Below are positions 1 to 7,964 of a stretch of 64,000 nucleotides of DNA, in pieces. The position numbers and the translations under genes are program-made. The notes beneath the pieces are model-generated. The model did not search any database. It was not told the DNA's origin and worked only from the letters and a program-made list of their open reading frames with translations. The stretch is from Salinisphaera hydrothermalis. GTDB taxonomy: Bacteria; Pseudomonadota; Gammaproteobacteria; Nevskiales; Salinisphaeraceae. How positions within the stretch are numbered: position 1 is the first letter of the stretch; every line of letters begins with the position of its first letter. The stretch lies in NCBI RefSeq assembly GCF_040361195.1, contig NZ_APNE01000017.1; one strand, given 5' to 3'.

Positions 1-294
1 ATGGAAGACCGGGCCACCTGCCGGATCTCGTCGCAGCACATCGCCAACTGGCTGCATCACGGCATCACCAACGAAAACGACGTGCGCGAGACGTTGATGC
101 GCATGGCCAAGGTGGTCGACCGCCAGAACGAGGGCGACCCGAACTACACGCCGATGTCGGCGGACTTCGACGCGTCGATCGCCTTCCAGGCGGCCTGCGA
201 TCTGGTGTTCAAGGGCCGCGAACAGCCGTCGGGCTACACCGAGCCGGTGCTGCATGCCCGCCGGCGGGAGCTCAAGGCGGCGCGGAGCGGGTAG
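1..294 (+). CDS. glcB: Malate synthase G, C-terminal fragment (runs off the window start)
   Basis: The last 97 residues of malate synthase G, which condenses glyoxylate with acetyl-CoA to malate in the cytosolic glyoxylate shunt. The tail MEDRATCRISSQHIANWL, then VVDRQNEGDPNY, FDASIAFQAA and FKGREQPSGYTEP are characteristic of the C-terminal part of GlcB. The full enzyme has more than 700 residues, so the frame must continue upstream of base 1; the ATG at base 1 is an internal Met and not the true start. It ends with TAG. No following gene is obviously part of its operon; next comes a decayed transporter. Confidence 0.93.
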   Translation: MEDRATCRISSQHIANWLHHGITNENDVRETLMRMAKVVDRQNEGDPNYTPMSADFDASIAFQAACDLVFKGREQPSGYTEPVLHARRRELKAARSG

Positions 295-446
295 GCGAGC
301 CGGGCCGGCATCGGCCGGCTGCGATCGATGGCAGGGCCGGCTTGGCTCCAATTATGGGCCAGGCCGGCTATGCGTCGGCTGGGCGCGGCGGCCGAAGGCG
401 ATCAAGTGACAGACGCCTTCGATCGCGGCCCGCCACGCTCGGCGGC

Positions 447-721
447 ATGGGCCTCCTGAAGTTCGAATTGCTGGTACAGGTCGTACCGGGGCTAATTCTC
501 GGGCTCTACTGAACACGAATGAATGCCACGGCCGTCTTCGTGGGCATGCTCACCGGCGCCGTCATTGCCGCCACATTAACGCTGGCCGATCTGCAACCGC
601 TGGGTTTGTTTCACGGCCTGTGGGGCTGCTCGCGAATCTGGCGGTCGTCGGCGCCGACACAATGCTCGCGAGCGCGCCGATGGCGCGGCCCAAATTGGCC
701 GATCGGCTGACCGCGCTCTGA
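447..721 (+). pseudogene. Decayed sodium:solute symporter (SSS family), C-terminal remnant
   Basis: From the ATG at 447 the frame reads MGLLKFELLVQVVPGLILGLY, stops at TGA 510-512, then continues in the same frame as TRMNATAVFVGMLTGAVIAA. After the GLFHGLW stretch (about 630) the reading must slip by one base or two to continue as GLLANLAVVGADTML and end at TGA 719-721. The pattern of a V-P-G-x-x-L-G-L-Y(W) helix followed by N-A-x-A-V-F-x-G-M-L-x-G is typical of late helices of SSS permeases, where a Trp (TGG) would stand at the TGA. One nonsense change and one frameshift, with no upstream portion, mark it as dead. Family assignment is by pattern only. Confidence 0.6.
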
Positions 722-783
722 GTCGGTCAGCCGTTATCGGTACGGATCCGACGGATAGCGCTCTTCAGCGGCGCTATCCGGGG

Positions 784-1077
784 CTACGCGCCGCGTCGCT
801 GCGCCGGATACCAGCTGATCTTCAGGGCGAAGGTGTCGCGGTTTTGGCACCGATCCTCGACGGTAAAGCCGCGCTTGCGGAAATACGCGACGATCCGGTT
901 CATGTCCTCTATCTCGATATGATCGCGTGCGAGAAATATCGTCGTGTGGCCACGATGACGGGTCGACGCCTCGCGAATCGCTTCGCTGATCGACGCAATA
1001 GCCTCGTCCGGACTCTGAGTTACGGCCCGCATGTTCTGGCGCGCCTGATCGGCACTGATCGCATCCTGAACCTGCAT
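784..1077 (-). CDS. Small conserved-looking hypothetical protein (97 aa)
   Basis: I do not recognise this protein. The start at 1077 (MQVQDAISADQARQN) is chosen because AGGAGG lies seven bases upstream on the minus strand, an excellent ribosome binding site; the frame stays open a little further upstream without one. The product is soluble: an Ala-rich helical N-terminus followed by an alpha/beta half with IFLARDHIEIEDMNRIV, AYFRKRGFTVED and FALKISW. No membrane segment or metal motif is seen. It stands alone between the dead symporter and a C45 acyltransferase. An overlapping plus-strand frame (844-1176) has no comparable ribosome binding site and is rejected. Confidence 0.6.
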   Translation of the reverse strand: MQVQDAISADQARQNMRAVTQSPDEAIASISEAIREASTRHRGHTTIFLARDHIEIEDMNRIVAYFRKRGFTVEDRCQNRDTFALKISWYPAQRRGA

Positions 1078-1239
1078 GGACAACCTCCTGTAATAAAAGG
1101 GTGCGGCCACTTGAAGGTCGCGGTCACCTTGACGCTAACCGCTCTGGTTCTGCTCAACAATTATCCAAAATGCTGACGCAATTTGCGATAGGCGCGGCGT
1201 GCTCGTAGATTGAAATTCGTACTGCAAACCATCGATCGC

Positions 1240-2346
1240 ATGAAACTTCCTGTACTCGACGCGGCCGGGCAGCCGGTAGACATCGGCCGGCTGCATGGCG
1301 CGACATACGCCGAACAGATTGGTCGTTTCGCGGCCGAGCGCGTCGAACGCGCCGGCCAGGCGCTATGGGTGGGCGCCGATCGGTCGCGGGCCGACGTTAT
1401 TGCGCTGGCCGAGGATTGCCTGGCCGCGCACGAAGCCTATTCACCACGGCTGACCGCCGAATTGCGAGCCATGGCCGAGGCCGCCGAACTATCGCCGGCC
1501 GAAATGCTGATTGTCAGCGGCTTCACCGATTTCGTGGATACCGCGTGTGCGGCTTTTAGTGGGTCGGGCGCCGCGCCCGGCGACGTCGACAACTGCACGG
1601 CGATGATCGTGCCCGCTGCCCGCAGTGCAACCGGCACGCCGCTGTTCGCCCAGACCTGGGATATGCACGAAACCGCCACCGAGCATGTTTTCGTCCTGCG
1701 CGGCGTGCCGGACGACGGCCCGGCCTTCACCACGTTCACCAGCCGCGGCTGTCTCGGCATGATCGGCATGAACGAGGCGGGCATCACCATCGGCATCAAC
1801 AACCTCACCGGGAACGACGGCCGCATCGGCGTGACCTGGAACTTCGTGGTTCGCGAAGTGCTGGCCCAGACGGATTTCGCCGCCGCTGAAGCCCGGCTGG
1901 CCGAGGCCGATCTGGCCGGAGCCCACAACTATTTGCTGGCCGGACCGGACGGGCAGGGCATGAACGTCGAGGCCATGCCCACCCAGCGCGCAATCACTCG
2001 GCTGGACAACGACGTGATCGTGCACACTAACCATTGTCTCGCGAAGGAAACGCGCGCCGTTGAACGCCCCCGCCTGCCCGAGGCGCAAGCGCACAGCGAG
2101 AAGCGTCTGGCACGTGCCGAGGCGATGCTGGCCGGCGAGGAAGCGATCGACGTCGAGCGACTGGCCACGGTGACGCGCGATACGCAGGCGATCTGCTATC
2201 CGCCCACGCCGATCACGAAGATGACGACCTGCGGCGCCGTGATCGCCGATCCCGCGGCCCGGCGGCTCTGGGCGCTGCGCGGTTTGCCGAGTGAGCAATC
2301 CTTTGTGGCGTTTGACGTGGCCGGTGCGGCGCTGGCTTCGGAGTGA
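1240..2346 (+). CDS. C45-family peptidase / acyl-CoA:6-aminopenicillanate acyltransferase-like Ntn hydrolase
   Basis: A 368-residue protein of the C45 Ntn-hydrolase family. These proteins self-cleave before a Cys that becomes the N-terminal nucleophile and then hydrolyse or transfer acyl amides. Here the expected nucleophile is Cys119 in DVDNCTAMIV, followed by the family features FAQTWDMHE, TSRGCLGMIGMNEAG and IGINNLTG. The C-terminal TKMTTCGAVIADP stretch also fits. The ATG at 1240 is preferred over an in-frame TTG at 1210; neither has a clear ribosome binding site. The substrate cannot be read from sequence. There is no obvious operon partner; the DeoR gene downstream is convergent. Confidence 0.82.
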   Translation: MKLPVLDAAGQPVDIGRLHGATYAEQIGRFAAERVERAGQALWVGADRSRADVIALAEDCLAAHEAYSPRLTAELRAMAEAAELSPAEMLIVSGFTDFVDTACAAFSGSGAAPGDVDNCTAMIVPAARSATGTPLFAQTWDMHETATEHVFVLRGVPDDGPAFTTFTSRGCLGMIGMNEAGITIGINNLTGNDGRIGVTWNFVVREVLAQTDFAAAEARLAEADLAGAHNYLLAGPDGQGMNVEAMPTQRAITRLDNDVIVHTNHCLAKETRAVERPRLPEAQAHSEKRLARAEAMLAGEEAIDVERLATVTRDTQAICYPPTPITKMTTCGAVIADPAARRLWALRGLPSEQSFVAFDVAGAALASE

Positions 2347-2489
2347 CGAGTTGCGACTTCCATCACCGACATCACGCGATCTGGTGCTGAGCGCGGCAGC
2401 GCGGAGATCGCGTACGAGCGGACCGTTTTGAAGTGTTACCGGTTGGATTAAATCCGAAGTGTTCCGGTCTGATCTGGGACGCGCTCCAA

Positions 2490-3242
2490 TCATTGATGAA
2501 TATTGATCCCGAGACGTCGGTAGGCCGCGAGCTGTGTTTTCGGGGCCTCGCTATCCGTGACGAGATCAGTCACGGCGTCGGCCGGCGCGACCACATAAGG
2601 GAAGGCGTGCCCGAGCTTGCGGGCGTCCGCCAACGCGACCACGAGGGTCGACTGCGAGATCATCAGGCGCTTTGTGGCCAGTTCCTGCGGTGACGGGATG
2701 GTCAAGCCGGCGTCCGGATCGAGCGCACACACGCCGATAAAGCTGATGTCGGCCCGAAACGAGCCGAGAAAACGGGTCGTATCGGAACCCAGCGTGACGC
2801 CGAGGTCCTTGTTCAACTCGCCTCCCGCCAAGTAAACGGTAACGCCGGGGTGATCGATAAGCAGCGCCGCAACGGCCGGCGCATTGGTGACGACGGTAGC
2901 GTGCAAGGTAGGCGACAAGCTGCGCGCCACATTCAGCGCCGTACTCCCGCCATCCAGAAACAGGAGCTGCCCGTCGCATGCCAGGGCAGCGGCGCGTTGT
3001 GCGATCGAGTCTTTGCCGGGTTGAGCGGCCCGAGCGCGTTGCGCATAGCTTGCCGGCGGCGTGGGCCTCGGAATAGCGCCGCCGTGAACGCGCTGTAGCG
3101 TGCCAGCGGCTTCCAACTCCCGGAGATCACGCCGGACCGTGTCTTCGGATACGCCCAGATGTTCCGCCGCTTCCGCGGCACTAATGCTGCCGGCCGACTC
3201 GAGTTGACGCAGCAGGGCATCTTGCCGGGTTGCTTTCAACAT
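2490..3242 (-). CDS. DeoR/GlpR-family transcriptional regulator
   Basis: A 250-residue DeoR-type repressor. The N-terminal helix-turn-helix reads ISAAEAAEHLGVSEDTVRRD followed by the RDLRELEAAGTLQRVHGGAI wing that is the family signature. The remainder is the sugar-phosphate-sensing DeoR C domain, with FLDGGSTALNVARSL and VVTNAPAVAALL. Such regulators usually respond to a phosphorylated sugar. It is transcribed divergently from the MFS carrier starting at 3538, and the spacer carries TGCAA/TTGCA half-sites close to its own start, so autoregulation plus control of the carrier is the simplest reading. The inducer is unknown. Confidence 0.9.
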   Translation of the reverse strand: MLKATRQDALLRQLESAGSISAAEAAEHLGVSEDTVRRDLRELEAAGTLQRVHGGAIPRPTPPASYAQRARAAQPGKDSIAQRAAALACDGQLLFLDGGSTALNVARSLSPTLHATVVTNAPAVAALLIDHPGVTVYLAGGELNKDLGVTLGSDTTRFLGSFRADISFIGVCALDPDAGLTIPSPQELATKRLMISQSTLVVALADARKLGHAFPYVVAPADAVTDLVTDSEAPKTQLAAYRRLGINIHQ

Positions 3243-3283
3243 CGCGGGATCGCTCCATGGCCTGGCTGAATGGGTTCGATCCC

Positions 3284-3331
3284 ATATTGCAGCAGCGGGC
3301 GGGTCCGTGCAATATCATGCAAAATATTGCA
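3284..3331. promoter_or_regulatory. Candidate DeoR operator array
   Basis: Within 48 bp there are ATATTGCA at 3284-3291, TGCAATAT at 3308-3315 and the inverted repeat TGCAAAATATTGCA at 3318-3331, in an AT-rich island within a GC-rich spacer. The cluster lies 40-90 bp upstream of the deoR start and between two divergent genes, where a DeoR repressor would be expected to bind. Assignment of the site to this regulator is inference. Confidence 0.5.
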
Positions 3332-3537
3332 AAAAAGTGCAGAGTTGTTGAGGCCTCGATTTCCCATGGGGTTCGACTTGTTCGGCATGCTGATACGCCG
3401 AGACTTCGGGGACCGCTCCGGCCCGCCTGTTGGCGCCCAACGGCACGGCGGGCTCGGCTTCAACGCGTCTTGTCGATCCTGGCTTGCCCGACCGTCGAGC
3501 CGCTGACGACGACAGCACACAGGTCGGAGCATACGAA

Positions 3538-4725
3538 TTGAACACATTGAGCACACAGCGATTTTGCGGGACCTCGACCTTTCTGGCCAACGGCTTCGGG
3601 ACGGGCGTCTGGTCGGTCGAAATCGCAAGCGCTCAAGCCAAGACAGGGGCATCGGATGCGGTGCTCGGGCTGGCCTTGCTCGTCTTCGCGGTCGCGGCCC
3701 TGGGCGCTATGCAACTCGGGGGCAGAATTGCAGCTCGCTACCCGCTCAACTACGTTTGCACCGCCCTCGGACTGGCATTCGCCTTGTCGCTGGCGGCGCT
3801 CGGCTTTGCGGGCGGTATCGCGAGCCTGGTGATCGGCTTGGCCCTGTTGGGTGCGGTCGACGGGGCGCTCGACGTGGCCATGAATGCACGCGCCAGCATG
3901 ATCGAGAATCGAATGCAACGCCCGGTCATGTCGTCGTTTCATGCCGCGTGGAGTATCGGAGGCGCTGCGGGGGCCGGCCTCGCCGGCTTTTTGACGGCCC
4001 ACGGTTACGGCCCCGATATCATCATGCCCGCGGCCGCAGCGATTGCCTTGCCCGGCTTACTGCTGGCCATCGGTGGTCACCAGGCGCCGAAATCGACGGC
4101 GGCAGAGAACTCGGCAGGCCTCGCCTCGGCCGAACATCGCACTCATACGACGCAGCTGTCGTTGCTCTGTTTGATTGCGTTTCTGGCGTTGCTGACAGAA
4201 GGCGCGCTCGCGAATTGGAGCAGTATTTACCTGCAAAGCGTTCTCACCGGGGTCTCCGGTGGTTTTGCGATCGGGTTCGCCGCCTTCTCTATCGGGATGT
4301 CGGTTGGGCGACTGGCGGGCGATCGGGTCGTGGCTCGATTCGGACGCCGCCCGGTCGGTGTCGCGGGCGCCACCTTGGCCGCTGTCGGTTTCGCCATCGT
4401 ATTGACGCTACCGACATTCACGACGGCCTTTATCTGCTTCGCACTGATCGGGCTCGGCCTGAGCAATATCGTGCCCATAACCTTCGGTATCGCCAGCCGT
4501 GTCGCCCGCTCGGAAGCCGTTGGCATCTCACGAGCCGCTTCGGCCGGTTACGCCGGGTTTGTGGTCGGCCCGGCGTTGATCGGTGGGCTGGCGGGTGTGG
4601 TGACGCTACCCACGGCATTGACCGTTCTCATTCTGACGACCGCTCTGATCGCGATGACGGGTGTGCCGGCCTACCGCTCCCGGCAAGACTCGGAGGCGGG
4701 CGAAGCGCGTTCACCCGTTCGTTAA
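3538..4725 (+). CDS. MFS transporter (possible sugar carrier)
   Basis: A major facilitator superfamily carrier of about 395 residues in the inner membrane. Twelve hydrophobic helices can be traced, with a first-half loop GGRIAARYPLNYV and a second-half GRLAGDRVVARFGRRPVG, equivalent to the cytoplasmic loop 2-3 and 8-9 motifs. The TTG at 3538 is chosen because GGAG sits eight bases upstream; the frame is open back to 3430 but that extension is hydrophilic and reads like non-coding sequence. Being divergent from a DeoR regulator suggests a carbohydrate or polyol substrate. The central loop (QAPKSTAAENSAG) is short and polar. Confidence 0.8.
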   Translation: MNTLSTQRFCGTSTFLANGFGTGVWSVEIASAQAKTGASDAVLGLALLVFAVAALGAMQLGGRIAARYPLNYVCTALGLAFALSLAALGFAGGIASLVIGLALLGAVDGALDVAMNARASMIENRMQRPVMSSFHAAWSIGGAAGAGLAGFLTAHGYGPDIIMPAAAAIALPGLLLAIGGHQAPKSTAAENSAGLASAEHRTHTTQLSLLCLIAFLALLTEGALANWSSIYLQSVLTGVSGGFAIGFAAFSIGMSVGRLAGDRVVARFGRRPVGVAGATLAAVGFAIVLTLPTFTTAFICFALIGLGLSNIVPITFGIASRVARSEAVGISRAASAGYAGFVVGPALIGGLAGVVTLPTALTVLILTTALIAMTGVPAYRSRQDSEAGEARSPVR

Positions 4726-4825
4726 AGCGCGCGATGAAAGAGGGTTCGGGCATGCATACCGGCCAATGATCCGGTCTGCGTCTATGCTACTGAGCAGAGC
4801 AGTCGATATTGATCAGGTTGCTATT

Positions 4826-6106
4826 TCAGTCCCGCGTGACGCCTCGCATGGGTCGCGCAATGGCACGCTCGCGAGCCGGATGCGTCTCACGAATCCAGAC
4901 GGCCGCGGCGAGCCCGGCAAAGCTGATGATCGCGGGCAGCCACAGGGCGGTTCGAAGGCCGGTTTGCGGCGTGACGCTGCCGCTGACCCACGACAGTGCC
5001 CAGCCGTATCCCATCTGTACGACAGCGGTGGTCAGAAAAACCCCCATGTTCACCAGCGCAAGCGCAAGGCCGACGATATTCGCGGATACGCTTTCCTTGA
5101 CGACAGCGAACGATACGACGACCTGCGCACTCGATAATCCCAATGCGAGAAAACATGCGAGACCCAGTACCGCATGGGACCAGGGCGCGAACAACAGCGC
5201 GGCCCAGGCCAGGGCATTCAGCAGCGATGCGGCCAACACGAATGTCTTGCGTGTCCGTAACCTGTCGGAGAGCTGGCCGACGAGCAGCGAGCCAAGACCG
5301 TAAGGCACGAGTGCGGCGGTGAGACTCCAGGCGGCGGCGTTGCCCGACAGGCCGAAGCCGTCGCCCAGCACCTGGGTGCCCCAGAGTCCTGCGAACGCAT
5401 AGAACGTCCCGTTGGTCCCGGAGAGTGCGAGCAGGACGAGCCACAGTTGCGGCGAGCGAAGGACATCGTGCCAGGCAAGGCTCGGGGCGAGTCCGCTTTC
5501 ACTGGATGGTGTCAGTGACGCGGCGCCTGGGTGCCACCGGCGGTCAGGCGGGCGCCAGAGCAGGCCGATCAGCACACCAACGGCGATCGTCAGGGCGCCA
5601 AGCACGATGAATATCGAACGCCAGTCGATTCGTTGTAGCAGCGCATTCGCGGGTGCCTCGGCTGCCATGGAGCCGAGGGCCGCGACAAGCAATGTGACAC
5701 CCGTAATCAAGCCGAACCGGCGACCTTCGAACCAGATCGCGTTGTTCTTCATCATGGCAACAAACACGATCGACATGCCGAATCCCACCAGGCTGGGGCC
5801 CGCCAACGCGATCGGATACGTCGGCGCCAGCCCGAGCGTCAGCGCGCCCACGCCGGTCAACAGCGTGCCGGCCGCAGCCGGTAGACGGATGCCGATACGA
5901 TCCACGATCAGCCCGGCCGGGATCTGCATCAGCGTATAGACCCAAAAGTGGGTCGCGGCGAGGCTGCCGATTTCGCCCGCGCTCAAGCCGAAGCTGCGGC
6001 TGATCGGAAGCGAAAAACTCGCCGGTGCAAATCGATTGAAAAAACCGATAAAGAATGCGGTCGCCAGCAGGCCATAACTGACGTGGCGCGCCATCGAAAT
6101 GTTCAT
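4826..6106 (-). CDS. MFS transporter
   Basis: A 426-residue major facilitator with twelve predicted helices. GLIVDRIGIRLPAA forms the first-half loop motif and GQLSDRLRTRK the second-half one; the N-terminal SYGLLATAFFIGFFNRFAPA is like carriers of organic anions (hexuronate or glycerol-phosphate relatives), which is only a hint at substrate. A second Met at 6094 (MARHVSYG) is an equally good start. It is transcribed divergently from the MocR-type regulator at 6325 across about 220 bp, suggesting that regulator controls it. Confidence 0.85.
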   Translation of the reverse strand: MNISMARHVSYGLLATAFFIGFFNRFAPASFSLPISRSFGLSAGEIGSLAATHFWVYTLMQIPAGLIVDRIGIRLPAAAGTLLTGVGALTLGLAPTYPIALAGPSLVGFGMSIVFVAMMKNNAIWFEGRRFGLITGVTLLVAALGSMAAEAPANALLQRIDWRSIFIVLGALTIAVGVLIGLLWRPPDRRWHPGAASLTPSSESGLAPSLAWHDVLRSPQLWLVLLALSGTNGTFYAFAGLWGTQVLGDGFGLSGNAAAWSLTAALVPYGLGSLLVGQLSDRLRTRKTFVLAASLLNALAWAALLFAPWSHAVLGLACFLALGLSSAQVVVSFAVVKESVSANIVGLALALVNMGVFLTTAVVQMGYGWALSWVSGSVTPQTGLRTALWLPAIISFAGLAAAVWIRETHPARERAIARPMRGVTRD

Positions 6107-6262
6107 GTCGACCGCCGCCGGTCAAGGCCGTCGAGTCGCGCCCGAGCCGGTGACAAAAGGACGGCGGTTGTAGCGCATGGCGTATTGATCGCTATCGGCA
6201 AGTACACGATTCGAGTGGTGGGCACCGGGATGCGCTCCATACTCCGCGACCCCAGCCGATCA

Positions 6263-6278
6263 ATACAGATACAGATAT
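6263..6278. promoter_or_regulatory. Candidate MocR operator (direct repeat)
   Basis: ATACAGATACAGATAT is a short tandem ATACAG direct repeat about 45 bp upstream of the MocR start, with a further GGTACAG copy at 6291. MocR/GabR-type regulators commonly bind direct repeats close to their own promoter. The site is suggestive only. Confidence 0.3.
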
Positions 6279-6324
6279 CGAGCTCCGATGCGGTACAGTT
6301 GCAGGCCGTGAACGCGAGGCCGAT

Positions 6325-7743
6325 ATGCGTCTGTACGAGAAACTGGCCGACGACCTGGCCTGGGCGATCAGGCGCGGCGCCTTTGCACCGGGCGCGCGTT
6401 TGCCGTCGGTTCGACATATCAGCCAGCAGCGGGGCGTCAGCGTATCCACGGCCGTTCGTGCCTATCACGAACTCGAGCGTCGGGGCCTGATCGACGCCGC
6501 GCCCCGGTCCGGCTTCTTCGTGGTGGGGCCGCGTCGGTCCGCCTTGCCTTCGGTCCCCCAGCGTCGGTTGGCCCCCGTGCCCGTCGCTGGCGGCGGGCGA
6601 ATCCTGCAACTGCTGGCCGCCGCGGATGATCCGCGCGTCGTGAGCTTTGGCGCCGCCACGCCGCAGGCGGGTTATATGCCGAGTGCCGCGCTCGCCGCGG
6701 CCAGCCGAACGGTCTGGCGCAATGCGCGGCGCCGGTGCATGACGCAGGCCTTTCCGCCCGGCGCCATCGAGTTGAGAACGGCCTTGGCCAAGCGATTGGC
6801 CCTGGCGGGATGTCGGCTCGATCCCGACGACATGCTGATCACCAATGGCTGCCAGGAGGCGATGGCGATCGCGCTGCAATTGCTGTGTCGGCCTGGCGAT
6901 GTGGTCGCGGTGGAAGCCCCGACCTATTACGGATTGTTGGAAGTGCTCGAGCAACAGCAACTGCGGGCGTTGCCGATTCCGAGCGACCCCAAGACCGGTA
7001 TCTCGCTCGACGCGCTCGAGCAGGCGTTGGGCACGGGCGAGGCCCGTGCCTGTGTCGTCACGCCGGTGGCCGCGAATCCGTTGGGCGTGACGTTGAGTGA
7101 CGAGCGCAAGCAGAAGCTCGCCGCACTCGTCGCGCGTTACAAGGTGCCGTTGATCGAGGACGACACCTATGGCGAGCTGGTCGAGACCGGCCGACGAGCG
7201 ATCCCGGTGAAGGCCTGGGATCGAGTCGGGCTCGTGTACTACTGCGGCTCGGCCACCAAGACGATCTGTGCGGGGCTGCGCATCGGATGGCTCTCGGTGC
7301 CGGCCACGCACCGGGCCCAGGCGGCGAAGGCGCAGTACCTGCGTACAGTGTCGGTCAACACTTGGGCCCAGCTCACGCTGGCCCACTACCTGGCGACCGG
7401 CCCTATCGATCGTCATATGCGGGCGGCGGCCCGATCGTATCGGCAGTGCGTGGCCGAACTCGTCGATCAGCTGGAGCGGCATTTTCCCGCCGGTACGAAA
7501 ATCAGCGCGCCGCAGGCGGGCTTCCTCGTGTGGGTCGAGTTGCCGGGTACGATGGATACCGACGCGCTGCTGGAAAACAGCCTCCGGCGCGGCATCAGTT
7601 TCGCGCCGGGGTCGTTATTTGCGCCTACCGATGGGTTCGAAAACTGTATGCGGTTGAATGCCGCGGTCGAATGGAATGACAGGGCGAAGGCGGCGATACA
7701 AACGCTCGGGGGTCGGGTTTGTGCCCGAATAGCGTTGAGCTGA
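6325..7743 (+). CDS. MocR-type regulator: GntR winged helix fused to an aminotransferase-like domain
   Basis: A 472-residue MocR/PdxR-type transcription factor. Residues 1-75 form a GntR winged helix (LADDLAWAIRRGAFAPG, LPSVRHISQQRGVSVSTAV, AYHELERRGLIDAAPRSGF). The rest is a fold-type I aminotransferase domain with the PLP Schiff-base lysine at K312 in SATKTICAGLRIGW and the ligand-binding CQEAMAIAL, EAPTYYG and VTPVAANPLG segments. GAGG lies five bases before the ATG. Such proteins sense PLP together with an amino compound. Its divergent neighbour is an MFS carrier, the likely target. An enzymatic aminotransferase role is less likely given the DNA-binding domain. Confidence 0.9.
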   Translation: MRLYEKLADDLAWAIRRGAFAPGARLPSVRHISQQRGVSVSTAVRAYHELERRGLIDAAPRSGFFVVGPRRSALPSVPQRRLAPVPVAGGGRILQLLAAADDPRVVSFGAATPQAGYMPSAALAAASRTVWRNARRRCMTQAFPPGAIELRTALAKRLALAGCRLDPDDMLITNGCQEAMAIALQLLCRPGDVVAVEAPTYYGLLEVLEQQQLRALPIPSDPKTGISLDALEQALGTGEARACVVTPVAANPLGVTLSDERKQKLAALVARYKVPLIEDDTYGELVETGRRAIPVKAWDRVGLVYYCGSATKTICAGLRIGWLSVPATHRAQAAKAQYLRTVSVNTWAQLTLAHYLATGPIDRHMRAAARSYRQCVAELVDQLERHFPAGTKISAPQAGFLVWVELPGTMDTDALLENSLRRGISFAPGSLFAPTDGFENCMRLNAAVEWNDRAKAAIQTLGGRVCARIALS

Positions 7744-7964
7744 GGATTGCTTGCCTTAGGTTGGAGCGGTAATTAAGCCACCGGGGTAAATTCCATCGCT
7801 CGTGATGAACGATCTCTTTCGATCAGATCGACGTGAGGCTGGCTTTTGGGGATCGCTTGGTGACATAGAGCCGCAGTCCTCGCCGTCCTATTGGAATAGG
7901 CTCTAAGCCCGCAAGCGCCCGCTGGGAGGTTCGGCGCGCGGTCGCTATACCAATCAATAGCTCG

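Noticed and set aside
844..1176. A plus-strand frame of 110 codons
   Set aside because: It overlaps a minus-strand gene with a perfect AGGAGG site and has no ribosome binding site itself.
3268..3290. A tRNA T-arm-like stretch (ATGGGTTCGATCCCAT)
   Set aside because: The loop has six rather than seven bases, and no acceptor, D or anticodon arm can be folded around it.
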